Source: Leptodontidium sp. MPI-SDFR-AT-0119 (Eukaryota > Ascomycota > Leotiomycetes > Helotiales > Leptodontidiaceae). From it: DNA of 64,000 bases. Location: the NCBI GenBank assembly GCA_020726505.1, contig JAHLEZ010000012.1, positions 1,674,001 to 1,738,000 of the forward strand, read 5' to 3'. Under the pieces are notes generated by a model. The model was not told where the DNA came from. It did no database searches and saw only the letters and a program-made list of their open reading frames with translations. The translations under genes and the position numbers were made by a program. The first letter of the stretch is position 1. Each line of letters begins with the position of its first letter. Below, piece after piece: positions 1-11,316 of the stretch.

Positions 1-728
1 GGGTCGCGTAGCTCTGGTCTGGTTTGCTTGGGCATTGCTATCTTCGTCACTTTATCGTACCAGTGTTCTGGAGATGTCAGGAAGCTCTCATTAATAACCA
101 CATACTTAGGTGTGTAGAAATCTTACCTCCGCCATTCATTAGTCTGCGCGGTTTTAGATAGTCGTCTGTTGTAGGGTCAATTACGTATTTCGTACGTTTG
201 ATCCACCCATAATTGCAGTAGATTCTTGTCTTTTGTGATGTCCCTCGGGCATCTTGCAAGATAAGTCCTGTGCTATGCTGGCCTATCATATCCATCAGGT
301 CTGTAAATCAGAACGTCAGCATAGAACTTATATCGCACTCTCTCACACACCAACTCACGCCACATTTTCAGCAGGTTGTCCACCTGAGTGTTATCACGGT
401 AATCACCATGATCGTGGTTCTCCTGCGTCGAAGGAATAGCAAAAAGATAGTTGAACATCCAACCGACCGATGGTATCTCTACATTGTTCGACATGTCGCC
501 CGTGGCGACGGAAATGATGTTTTTCATTAGGATCATCTCGTCAAAGGCTGCTGACAGATCATTCTTTTGAGCAGCGGAGCATCCACCTGGGATAGAGTCT
601 GGCTGAACGTCAAATGCGGTGTCAATTGGGCGAAGAGGAGTTGTAGAACTTGGTTCTGCCGTAGTGGTAGGTGTTTGTGCGTAGACGAAGGTTGCCAGAG
701 TAAAGATGAGGAACAGAATCCGATGCAT
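1..728 (-). CDS. secreted peptidase-like protein, 5' part (runs off the left edge)
   Basis: The coding exons are 728-359, 300-127 and 67 to the window edge. The introns at 301-358 (GTGAGT..GCTGAC..TTTACAG) and 68-126 (GTAAGA..CTCCAG) are in phase. The protein begins with a clear signal peptide (MHRILFLIFTLATFVYA), then a Thr/Ser/Pro-rich stretch and a conserved-looking GCSAAQKNDLSAAFDE segment. This segment resembles the N-terminal helix of fungal M35-like putative peptidases. The same segment recurs in the broken gene at 13.8-15.1 kb. No HExxH is present in the visible part; it would lie beyond the edge. ATGs at 746 and 776 are in frame; 728 gives the best signal peptide. The family is inference; the splicing and secretion signal are seen directly. 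Confidence 0.6.
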
Positions 729-776
729 TTTGGAGATTTTTACCATTGAGGATTGGTGTTGAGCAGACTTTGGCAA

Positions 777-2118
777 TTCTTAACTTCTTTGACAGTATTT
801 GGGTGATTGTTGTGATGAGTTTTATGGCTGAGCTTTGAGGGTAGTGGGCTGCGGTGCAGTGAGGAATAATCCTACCAGACCATGATCTATTCCGCCTCCC
901 TCTGGACACCCACCATCTATCTCCACGGGGGGCAATATGTAAACTGTTGGTTGGCGTTGGATGATACAACAAAGCGAACGAGTAGATCCTACAGATGCAT
1001 AGGACAAATTTTCCCTTTCCAGCACATTTCAGAATGATGTATCCACACGTTCAACGGTCTGGGAAGTTCCCATGCAGAATCCATGAATAGCCCCATCAGG
1101 AGTTTCAGGTAACGGATCTCATGGGATACGAAAATCCTTTGATTCTTGAAAACCGGGTAGACTTGCATCACAAAAGTTTCTTCGTCGAGTTTCACTATCT
1201 TGCTGGTTTATTTTGAGGCTATTCTACCAACGATATATACGTGTTGATTCGTTTTTGGACTGTTTTCCCTGTTTTACATTCTGCATCCTGCATCCTTCTG
1301 TCTAGATAATTTTCTTTCGCGAAAGGGTAAGGCATTCCAACAGTTCGTATTCGAGTTCATGTGAGCTCATATACGTGAAACGTGAGTTGATGCTCTATTT
1401 TGCGTCTGTTGGATTGAAAGTGATCTAGTGGTTGTGAGATCCCTCGCTTATTTTCGCTTCTTCGGATCAACCCCTTTTTCCTCCCACGCCGCCAACAAGC
1501 AGCGGAATCCTTCGATCGATTGCAACAACAGAATGTAGTACAAGGAAAGATAACAGCGGATCAGGATATTTTTCACCTTTTGATTGAGCCCTGAGTATTC
1601 TTGGATTTAAGTTCGCGGCCCGCGTCACCTCGAGTTCTGGTAGCTGTTGGCCATCACCAATTCTCCTGTGTTGTATGATGGTTGAGGGGATTGATTTTTG
1701 TCTGAGCCATCTTCTGGTATCACACAACTATGGATACAGAAATTCAGATGGAGCTCTTCAGAAATAACATGAGGGGTACGTACCGCTTGCCAACAGCGAA
1801 TCGTTGCCTTCCGAATATGTCTCATTTACACAAGTGTTGGTTGTTATCGTCCTCGAGGTCATTCGTCCCATTCCGAAACACGGTATGTATATTAGGTTTC
1901 AGGCATGCAGTTCGACTCTTGGCTCAAGATCTATTCTAAAATCGGAGTCGCGACATTACCTGCATCCTACTTCGAAGGGAATGCGGCAATGCTCACTCCA
2001 CTCATATGAATCTAAGAGCATCTTGCCCTGGGTTTGAAAACTTCTTCGTATTCACAAACTACTCTTGACTTTCCATTCTCAGAAAAATTGAACTGTTTCG
2101 ATTGCTTCTAGACGCAAA
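777..2118. other. intergenic, 1.3 kb
   Basis: No supported gene; the reading frames here are short and lack splice-linked partners. The stretch contains a 12-bp perfect palindrome CTTTCGCGAAAG at 1314-1325. It presumably holds the promoters of the two divergent secreted-protein genes that flank it. Confidence 0.5.
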
Positions 2119-4417
2119 ATGCGTTCCCCATGTGTACAACTACTCTTCGTCTTGGTTCTCCTGTTCGCCTTGCTCGGTATTCAATTTACTATCCCAACGT
2201 CGAGGGTCAATGCCATATCCGACTTGTCTCTTAAGACCGATTCTACACACTTCGATGGAGAGAGCCCAAAGCCGAACTGGTCATATCGCACATTTCTTAC
2301 TTTCAATCCGGTAGATCGTCGCACAGTCGGAACTGGACTCCAAGCACCCTCTTCAGCGAGCAGTAATGGCTTACAGCTTGCTTCCCCTGTGAACGCACTG
2401 CCTCTTTCTTCACCCACAGTTTCACCAACCAGTCTTGGGGGACAGCCGAGTTTAAGCTCCCTGGCCGGAAAACCCAGTATCAGCGACTCTTCGCCATCAA
2501 TTGTTACCCCGGTTTTCCCACCAACACCAGTGATCGCAAATTCTCAGACTGCCCCGTCCTCAGCCATAGCTCCAACAAACCCTGTTGGCCCTGGATTCAT
2601 TCCCTCCAGTACACCAGATGTTACAAAAGTCCAACCCAGCAGCGTTACACCAATAACTTCAGTCATGACAGCAGATGGAAATGTCTGGAGTTACTCCGCT
2701 ACATTTATCGCTTCCCAGACATCAATCACTACTATTTCGACTTCCCAAGAAACAGACGCAGCTGGTGCTGTGTTCGGTGTGATTAATTTTCCGGGAACGG
2801 GCGGCCGAGGATGGAAGTTCCCTTGCTTGATAAATTGCGGTGGGGGATTCTCTTTGCCTGGGCCTCCGCCTGGCTTTGGCCCCCTTAGTGGTGGAGGTAG
2901 AGGCGGAGGCGGAGGAGCTGGTGGGTCGGCTGGAGGAGGAGGAGGAGGAGGAGGAGGAGGAGGAGGAGAAGGAGGGTCGAATGGGAATGATTCAACTAAT
3001 GAGGACGACAAGAACGACAACGAAGATGAGAAGAAGTCTCGAAGCCAAACAGACTCCACAACGACTGACACAACCTCTACGTCGTCATCTTCGTCAGCCT
3101 GCAGCAGTCAAACGGCGTCGTCTTGTGCTCAAACATGCCCACCTGTGAGCGCTGGCAGTTCAGCGACCTGTTTCGAGACCTGCATCCTGAGTACTGGTTG
3201 TTCCGTTACCAATACAGCGACAACCACCACCGAGACATGTAGCTCGATGCCTTGCCAAACGATAGTTGTAACGACAATTGGAGGAACTGTAACCTCGGAG
3301 ACTTACTGTCTAGATTGCACGTCAACAGCCACCGAGGTTACGACGTATCCAGCCGAAAGTGGTTGGGCATCTAAAAGCTCCTCATATGTCACTCTAATCA
3401 CAGTCACTGTTGTTACGGAAGGCGGGTTTGTTCACCCCGACTTCATGCTCAACACCGCTCAAGAATACAGTCAAATGTCTTTAATGGACAAGGAAATTGC
3501 TGCTCGGCACACCAAACCGCTGAGCACTCTCATCACAAGCGCAACGTCTCTTTCATCCTCGAACGCTGCCCAAAAGGTCCTCAGCAGCTCACGGGCACGG
3601 CCTCCTCCACCATCTGTCTCCGTTAATCCAGAATTACCAACTGATACACCGATTTTCAGCCCTTCTCCAGTCGCGCTTCCAACCACTACCACCACTCAAC
3701 CCAATGCTTTCTCCGATCCACCCGCTGCAGCAAGTTCCGGCACATCACCGATTCTCTCAACATCTATTCTGGCAATATCAGCCTCGTCTTCTTCGTCTCC
3801 AACCTCGCAGCTACAGCTCGCTGCAACTACATCGGCCCCAGTCCCCACGGCAGAGCCCATAACCCAAGAGCGACCTTCAACGACTGCTACCCGTGGCGAA
3901 TGCAACTTATCGCCTTGTGCCGGAATATCTCGAGATGAAGCACTGAAGCGAGTCAAAAAGTTCTGTTCCACAAGAGTAACGATCAACTTGAAGACGACAG
4001 TCGTCGCCAGTACTGCCTCACTGACGGGTTTAGTAACTCTACCTACCAAAGACGCGGGGCAGTATGTGAGTGCTGATCTATACATGGCTATTGAGCTCGA
4101 TGGAAAGGATGATCGCTGCATGGCAGTGGAATACATAAACAGGCCAAAGTTAGATGAGCCGGCTCTAGGTGCCTATAATTATGTCAGCAATCCTGTGGGA
4201 CCTAACGAGTTGTGTATGACCATGATGCAGACCGCGTTGGACCATTGTGAGTTCCACCCAGCTGCGATCTATGCAAAATATTTCCAAGTCTAACGATTTA
4301 CACCTCACAGGTGATACAGACACCACGATTGCCAAACAAGGTGGGATTCAAATTGCAAATTGCATTTCGTGGTCGGTGCTTGTAACCAATTCGGTGACTC
4401 AGTGTCGAGCAATGTAG
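2119..4417 (+). CDS. secreted Ser/Thr-rich protein with Gly-run and Cys-rich domains (744 aa)
   Basis: There are two exons, 2119-4246 and 4311-4417. The 64-nt intron (GTGAGT..TCTAAC..CTCACAG) is in phase 1. Order along the protein: signal peptide or N-terminal anchor (about 1-32); Ser/Thr/Pro-rich region to about 220; a glycine run near 270-290; an acidic Asp/Glu/Asn patch; a Cys-rich block around 330-415 with repeated CxxxC and TxCxxC patterns; a second Ser/Thr/Pro linker; and a C-terminal globular domain from about 595. The last domain has spaced cysteines, an IELDGKDDRC segment and, across the splice, a DHCDTDTTIAKQGG motif followed by NCISW. I recall similar C-terminal motifs at the ends of some fungal secreted chitinase-like proteins; no catalytic domain is visible here. 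It is likely a cell-wall or extracellular glycoprotein. A broken paralogue lies tail-to-tail downstream. Confidence 0.75.
2932..2968 (+). repeat. GGA trinucleotide repeat inside coding sequence
   Basis: About a dozen tandem GGA units encode the glycine run of the 2119-4417 gene. The flanking GGC/GGT-rich sequence extends the Gly tract. A length-variable microsatellite is plausible here. Confidence 0.85.
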
Positions 4418-5069
4418 TTTCGCTACAGGTCTCATTGGAATATATGCGGACGGAGTTTTTCTGCTTCTTTCTCTTCTGTTTTACGTGGGGAATTGTACAC
4501 ACAATGGAAATAGTGAAATGAATCTGGCGATCTAAGTCCCAGTTTGCAGGTAGTTCAAATGGTATTTTTCCTCGGACACGTTCGAACATGCTTCAAACCT
4601 ACCAGATTATTTTCAGAGTAACAAAGCGTGAGACTATAGAATTAATGAATTTTATGACAGGCAATCAAGCAAAGTGACTTATGGAAATGGCAGGTTCAAA
4701 TTTTACTCCAGTGTTGAAACATTTAAGAAATCAATATCTTAGACATAAATGCCTGCAGTACCTCTTCAAATAGAAGTCGCAGGAAACCTCGGAGGTTAGT
4801 TTGACCACCTAATTGCTAGCTCTGTTTAATCATAGTTTAAAAAATCGATTTATGTTAGAGCAGAACATGATGAATCGCGCCATTGCATTTATGCTTTGGA
4901 TCCATATTGGACCTCCGGCGAAAGAAATCCCACTGAAGTGAATCTGAATGAGTCTGTGCAGATATGTAAATCCCCCATAAGCGTTCTGTAAAATGTTGGG
5001 ACACAGTTTCCATTCTTATCAATATGGAATGGACTTTGTTATCTAGCAATTGCCATGTGCGTTCCCGGT
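4418..5069. other. intergenic between tail-to-tail paralogues
   Basis: AT-rich sequence with no supported gene. It holds the 3' flank of the intact gene and the 3' end of its decayed paralogue. Confidence 0.5.
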
Positions 5070-6979
5070 AAAAATTGACGACGCAAAGAAAGCAGTTCAC
5101 AGTCAGCGTGCCACCGAGCTTGCTGAGGACCGTGTCCGTATTGCCTACCGAGTACTGCGTCAGTAATTTTTTAGGCACTCATCAAAGCTGACTTGGAAAA
5201 GTTACATCTGTCTATGGCAGACTCCAACATTATCACACTCCTCATCGGGTCCACTGACAATGCCGAGCTTCTTAGCTCTTGAGGGATTGGCCTTCTACTT
5301 CGCAGCAATGCAACGAGGATTACTATCCAACTCAATAACAATCAACAAAAGCTCGGGAAGTTATCCGGAGGCCAGCGTTGGTAGGACTTTAGTTCCTTCA
5401 AACGTAGCTGGAGAGACTGCGGATGGTGTAGCGGAGTTGATGGTTGTAGGTTTCTTGCAGAACGATTTGATGGATTTGATGGCATCGTCTCGAGCTATAC
5501 CTACGCAACCCACAACCGAACAGTCAATATATTGACTTGCTGTGTCATGCGGTGGCGGAGCGCTAGATGTTGTTGGAACCGTTGGAGCCATTGTTGACAT
5601 GAAGGGCGGTGAGATCGACGGCGTGGAAATAAGCGAGGTTTGTTTGCTGGTGGAAGTGGGTGTGCTGGGCGCTGGCTCTGAACTGGAGATGATTGGCTCA
5701 GGACTGGATGAAATTGAAGTATATTCTGAAATAGAACTTTGCTGAGATGAGGGAAAGGTACTCGAACTTCTTGTCGTTCTTGTTCTCATTGCCGAAGGAC
5801 GAAGAGTTTTTTGAAGATTATGAATCGAACGCATCGCTGCGTATGCACGTGCACTATTGAAAGTATATGCAGGATTGATAAACACGTCTGTAACCACAGT
5901 GACGGTTCAAATTGTGGCTACTGAATCTGCTGTGGTCGTTCCCGTCGCCAGTGGCATACCAGGACTCAATGGTATGGATGCACAGTTGGTACAGTGAGTT
6001 GCACATGTCACAGGACTTCCTCCCAGTGTGGTTTCACATGCGGTAAGGCATGGAGAAGTGTTACTGTAACTCATAGTTTTTATCGTAGCTGTATTGGTAA
6101 CAGAACAACCACTGCTAGTGGAGCATAATGTGGAGCAGCTGAAGGAGTCAACCCCGCTTGTTGACATTGGACAGGCCGTGCTGCAGGAAGATGCGGTTTG
6201 GGCATTGTATTGAGAGCTTGGCGTTGAAGTTGAAGTCGTTTCGGGGGTAGTACTGTCACTTTGACTTGCGTATTGAGTCTCATTTTTCTTGTCGGTGTTC
6301 TCTTTGTCAGGAAACATAATGATTCCAAAGACCTCTGATGAGTCTGTTTCAGTTGCAGTCTGCATTTCGGTCACTGAAGCAGCCGTCGGAATGAATGTTG
6401 CCGAGTGTGTCAATGTCTGACCATCTGCCGTCATCACCGAGGCAATCGGAACAGCATTTAAGGCCGTAGGTAATGGGAATGATGCAATAACACCAGGATT
6501 GTTGATATAAAGTGCTGAGCTCGCATCGACAACAGACAGAGAGGCGGAAGTTGTAAAATAGAAGCTAGTGTGAGATTGGGCGAAGCGGACGGGACGGGTG
6601 GTAGAATGTTAATCATACGTCCTGGTGAGTTTGTCTTCTTTGCTTCTCTAAGAGTGTCAACCACTGATGCGGAGAGAAGTGACAGTGGCGAAAATGTAGC
6701 GAGGGTGGGGACGGGAAGGCTGTAATCGCTAGCAGGCGACTTACTATGGGCTTGTATTCCAGTTGCGGCATCAGTTGCACGTTTCGGGAGGATAGGTGAC
6801 TTGTATGACCATACAAGCTTCTTCGATAGTACATGAGAGGAATGCGATGTGGGGCCCATAGAAGAGACCCAGGGCAGATTGTTCGGCTTATCCGACAGTG
6901 CTGCACTGTCAGTGCAGAAGCTACGTCGAAGATGAACAGCTTTGCAGTAATCGCAACTAGAAGCAGCGGTGAGATGTAC
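5070..6979 (-). pseudogene. decayed inverted paralogue of the 2119-4417 gene
   Basis: Read from 6979 downwards, this strand shows homology to the upstream gene in the same domain order but in broken frames. A signal-peptide-like start lies near 6979. A WSYKSPILPKRATDAATGIQ segment matches the neighbour's WSYRTFLTF..VGTGLQ. An MTADGQTLTHSATF segment starts near 6437, followed by a Cys-rich block. The linker and CVGIARDDAIKSIKSFC (5.4-5.9 kb) come next. Remnants of IELD..RC follow with in-frame stops around 5300. Last is a GNTDTVLSKLGG..NC remnant near 5090-5160. Multiple stops and frame changes mean no full product can be made. The Gly-run and acidic segment are missing. Confidence 0.8.
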
Positions 6980-7640
6980 ATATTGCATGAAGTTCTTAGC
7001 TCTTGGATAAAATTAATGATCAAAATATAGAGAAAGGACGGATTATTTCAAGCCTTGAATTCATCACGAGGTTGTTTGAGCCTTTGAACGAGATCCTACG
7101 TGGGCAAACGAACGATCTGTCAAAACCCCTCTGAGAGCTCACCACGGCGTTGCCTTCCATTAATTTCCAGTAAATAATACATTACATGGCATTCCTTGTT
7201 TCAGATGTCATCCCATGATGTTATTTAAAGGTAGCAATTTGTTCCTGTCTCATCTTCTCTCGCCGCCAACGAAATTTGCAAAATAGGAGCCAGGGACTGT
7301 CGCGACCAAGATCTATAAATGTTTTTAATCAGACGGCGGTTTATGGCGAGTCAGCGAAAAGCTCTACAGAGCTGCTTCCAATATATTTGGCACAGTTAGG
7401 CTTAGATCTACTCGTTGAATTCTGTCTTATTACCAATCTCTTCGTGGTTCTCACAATTTTATGTGTTTCCCAAGCCGGCGACAACTTCTCGCAAAGCCCA
7501 CCGCTCGCCTTTTCCAACACACCTTCAAGGTGAAACAGCGTGTCCTTTTCTCTGTCGATGCCAATTTCCTCCTACTTACTGAATTCGGTTACCTTCTCCC
7601 TAGACCAGGAGAAATCCGTCAGCTAGCTTAGCGCTTAGGA
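6980..7640. other. non-coding stretch
   Basis: I see no gene. The short frames (for example near 7276-7533) have no domain, splice partner or codon signal. Confidence 0.4.
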
Positions 7641-8110
7641 GCGCTGAGTCGTGGCAAAGAGCGGAAACAATGCGATCTCCCTATGAAACCACCTCACAGC
7701 CACTGGCTGTGAGATATCGCTTGCCCTGTAGCTACAGTCGCTCTTCAGGGCACTCACACGCTGTAGAAATAGCTGTATTTATACCAAGAGGCCTAGATGA
7801 CGCTGCCTAATAGTAGTGTGGAGAATCGAGGTCTGATCACATAAGGGCCTTGACATACACAATGGAAGGCTTTAAGCGATTATTTTAGTTAAGAGCTATA
7901 TATACTCTCTCCTCTCTCATAAATTCTCGTTTGCTTTTTTCTTTCTTTTTCACTTTTTCTTTTCGTAGTCCCTTCTTGTAGTTTCCCCTCGTAGTTTCCC
8001 CTTATAGTCTGTCTCTCTTCTTGTAGTCTTCCTTTCGTAGTCTTTCTCGTAACCCTTTCCCTTGATGTTCCCTTAATTAAGTGAAACTGAGTAAAATAAG
8101 GCTTCTACGG
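7640..8110 (+). mobile_element. possible solo LTR / retrotransposon remnant
   Basis: The stretch has an LTR-like layout: a GC-moderate block, then a TATA-like GCTATATATACTC at about 7894-7906, then a C/T-rich tract with irregularly repeated TTCGTAGT/CTTGTAGT units (about 7960-8055). No second copy, clean TG..CA ends or target duplication can be fixed by eye, so this is a weak call. Confidence 0.3.
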
Positions 8111-9560
8111 CTCTCGATTTCAGTCTGAGAGGCCCCCTTTTTAACACCTTAGTACTCGCTTCTCGACTACTTAACGTGATTCTCATTTGGAACTACCATG
8201 TACTAGGCAATATCTCTACGGGGGGTGAGGTGGTTTCTTAGGGTCTGCCTGGTAAAGCTCGCGGATGAGCTGGCCAGAGATGGGATTTTCAGCAAGGTCG
8301 AACATAGCTAGCAGAAGTCTATAATTAGCACAAGTGACATATAGCAACTGGTTTAGCTTACGGCCGAAACCGTTAACATAGAGTATGGCGGTGAAGTCCT
8401 TTGTTTTGCCCAAGAAGATTTTGAGTTTCTCGGTCTCCGGCCTCAATTTGGACTTTGTCGCAGTAAACTCTTCTCAATATGCTTCTCTCACGAATCCTCC
8501 TCACTGGTTCAACGCTTTCGCTACTAACTAATCAGAGAGTTAGGCTGTGGGAGTGCGCTAGCGCGTCTGAGGTTTTATTGTCGCCCTGGTGGGAAGTCGC
8601 GAATAACGCAATTATTTGAGGCCTAACTTCAGATGGTAATATCTATGTTAACGCACTACGTATTATCGATGCACGAAATACTAAATTAAAAGTCACGTTA
8701 TTCTCTTTGATTCCTAATATTTAGCTTGTCTTTAGCTAGTCGGGAAGGTTCTTAACCTTTCAAGTGTTTGTATTAAGGTTGCGTCGAAGGCTGTATAACG
8801 CCCTCCCTACCTCGCGCCGCAGCATTAAGCCCTCTCTTCAGTCGTACCTCACTTTCGGTATAATCAATATGCATCGTCTTCAAACAGCTGGACCGAAACG
8901 GGATCGAGGATCCCTGTTCCGGTTTTAGGCAATGCAATGACAACGTCAGCGTGAGATGCAAGCACCTTCCACAGATGGGCAAGCTGAGGCTGTCATTTCG
9001 TCAATGTTCAAAGATGGACTTGGATATGGCCAGGGTGTTGGGCATCATACCAAGCACCTTCCCGAAGGAGATCATGAGAATACAAACAGAATTTTATGGC
9101 GACTCATTTTGTCTGGGGAAGTGCAAGCTTCGATGATGCTGAAAGATACTTTGTGGTATAGATCGAATGTCTGGACTAGAATTCTTTCGTGGTTATCTTA
9201 TGGCAGTATTTACATCATATTTGAACCCACTCTACTTAAATCGACAGTATTCTAGAGGGATTAGGTTCTTGGCCGAATCTGACTGTGAAAGAAATCTTTG
9301 TCATCTAGCAACAACTATCCCAAACTCAGAGAGGACTCCTCGACAGCCTTACCTATCGTTCAAAATGAATCCTTGCTCAACCAGCCCCTCGCATATTTGG
9401 GCTACTAGAGCCGTAACGATAGAGCCCAATCGGGATTCGAAGTCGAGTCCATGCCAGGATAATTTGACTCGGGAGAAGCCGCCCGGTTGTTGCCACGCCT
9501 GTGAGTGGTTCGACAAGACATGACTGATCCGTTTACATAATGCGATGTCTCAGCCCAGAA
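8111..9560. other. gene-poor relic DNA
   Basis: A 76-codon minus-strand frame at 8216-8446 is the longest coherent reading here. It may be a retrotransposon protein remnant but I cannot assign it. A plus-strand frame at 8956-9255 has no recognisable features. No supported gene. Confidence 0.4.
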
Positions 9561-9561
9561 G

Positions 9562-9763
9562 TAATCAGAGGTACAGCGGTTAAGTGTTACCATAACACTA
9601 GCAAGGGTATATGTGACTTTACTATAAAGAGTAGTAATCAGGTCTATAAACAGGGTATGAATTGGTGGAAGAAAGTCAGTTCGCTCTTGGATATCACTAT
9701 TTACAGTAAAGTGTCTGAACCCCCTTGCTAGTGCGATGACATCTAACCGCTGTACCTCCGATT
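9562..9763. mobile_element. MITE-like inverted-repeat element (about 200 bp)
   Basis: The left end reads AATCAGAGGTACAGCGGTTA. The right end, on the other strand, reads AATCGGAGGTACAGCGGTTA. Homology continues inward on both sides (ACTAGCAAGGG, then an ACTTTACT segment), so imperfect terminal inverted repeats of about 60 bp flank a short non-coding middle. It has the size and shape of a miniature inverted-repeat element. Confidence 0.65.
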
Positions 9764-10828
9764 GTCAGCATTCGGGATTCAGTTTTCTGTATTATCTAAT
9801 CCCGGCTGACTGCGTGACGCTCCTTGGCACGTCTCGCTCGGCTCGGCTCGCTTCGATTAACTTACGTCCGAACTGTGGGGAGGCAGGAAAACGTCGCAAT
9901 CGTGTCACCAGGCTCGTGTAGCTCTCAGCCAAGTCCAAATTAGGCTTTCTGGAAGTGAAATAGAGGTTTGATCTTTGCTACCGCATCTCGATGTCTCGGA
10001 AGTGATGGACGGGGGGAGACTCCTTCAGTTGGCCACAAATGAGGTAGCTGCTGGGAGTAATTGGCTGAGTGCGGGAAAGGACCACAATGTTTATTCCAGT
10101 CAAGATTTTAGAGTTACCCCTAGCTACTAAGTTGTTGCTTTTCTACCTTTCTGTGACTTTTAGAAACTTAGCTACGTATAGCTACACCAGAGAGCTTTTA
10201 CCTACAGCTATACTCTTAAGATCTATGACGCCTGAAGTTTGACGTCTGCATTTTCGAGTCCGCAGAGTCAACCAAATTCCTATTGCTGGAGCTATACCAA
10301 ATCAAGGAAGCTATCTCACATGTGAAATATGTAGATTGGTAGAACCCCACCACACTTATGGACTCCGATCATTCTAAGAGCTTTCGGATATTGGAAAAGG
10401 TGTCGGTTCGACCTTCATAAATCAGCTTTACCAATAAATTTACTTCGCTAGCTCTGACGTGCTGTCAGATCTTTTCAGTTCCGACCATGGTATCCTTCAC
10501 GGTCTTCAAAGTATCCGAAGGTAGGAAAATTATCACATCAAGCATATCTCAGGGGATTGGACCGGATGAGGTTCTCGTCAAAAATTACCCATTCAGGGGT
10601 CTGCGGAACTGATGAACGCTTCCTTCACACTGACATGGGCCATGATCTTGAAGGATTTGGAGTCATTAAAGTAGACAAGAACCAAGTTGAAACATTCCAG
10701 ACATTTTCCATCTAGTAATTGACACCATTCGCTGAATACATTCTCCTCATTAGGGAAATCGTGTTGTGCACCTGGGCTCTCCTTGCTAGCGCCATTGTAA
10801 CACTTATCGGCTGTACCTCCGTATTACT
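9562..10828. mobile_element. possible longer TIR element sharing the same left end
   Basis: A third copy of the inverted end lies at about 10785-10828 in right-hand orientation. On the minus strand it has GGAGGTACAGCCGATAAGTG and then GCTAGCAA. Both the 9562 end and this end are flanked by GTAAT, as in TA-inserting Tc1/mariner-type elements. The 1.27 kb between them has no open transposase frame. Either a decayed non-autonomous element contains an internal inverted partial copy, or two insertions are nested. Confidence 0.4.
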
Positions 10829-11193
10829 GAGATGTGGTCGCGTATATCGGTTAGATGCACCATGGCTCTAGCTTGGATGCACCATGGCTTCGAATAAGCT
10901 GACTGCATTGGAAAGAAAGGCCTTCGCAATTCCTCGCTCGTCGATCAACAACACTGCCTCGGCATGAGGAAAGTATGGGCTATCAGTAACTGTATCTGGC
11001 ATCGAAGTCCGATGATGTGGTAGATTCTTAGGTAGTGCTAGTAGCATGGCAACTCGTATAAGATATTGTGGACTCCATAAATCCCTAGCAGGCAACAGTA
11101 AGACGGATTACTACTGTTACATTGCTAGACGGTCTTACTCATGAGAAGTTCCCCGTGGATCTACGTGCTTGTAGCTCCGAGATGGCCCCTTCA
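10829..11193. other. non-coding stretch upstream of the crystallin-like gene
   Basis: No gene seen. A GATGCACCATGGCT motif occurs twice close together near 10855 and 10876. The rest is promoter-proximal sequence of the 11317 gene. Confidence 0.4.
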
Positions 11194-11203
11194 TCATAAA
11201 TAG
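11194..11203 (+). promoter_or_regulatory. TATA-like box of the crystallin-like gene
   Basis: ATCATAAATAGAG lies about 115-120 bp before the ATG at 11317. It is followed by a C/T-rich leader typical of expressed fungal genes. Confidence 0.45.
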
Positions 11204-11316
11204 AGATCATCTCGCTGCTCATGTTTCTTTCTCTATCTACTTACCAGACCATCTTCTTCTACCTACCTACCAGATCTACTTCTTCTGTCCACCAGACTTC
11301 CTTGACACTTGTCAAT

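Noticed and set aside
2691..3071. Minus-strand poly-proline frame
   Set aside because: It is the reverse complement of the GGA/Gly-run in the 2119-4417 gene.
3696..4136. 146-codon minus frame
   Set aside because: Shadow of the Ser/Thr-rich coding exon on the other strand.
4855..5178. Minus frame of 107 codons as an independent gene
   Set aside because: Only its GNTDTVLSKLGG..NC part is meaningful, and it belongs to the decayed paralogue; the rest is noise.
8216..8446. 76-codon minus frame as a retrotransposon gag gene
   Set aside because: No zinc knuckle, protease or neighbouring pol motif; cannot be assigned.
9400..9530. tRNA-like GATTCGAAGTCGAGTCC
   Set aside because: No cloverleaf arms or A-box could be placed around it.
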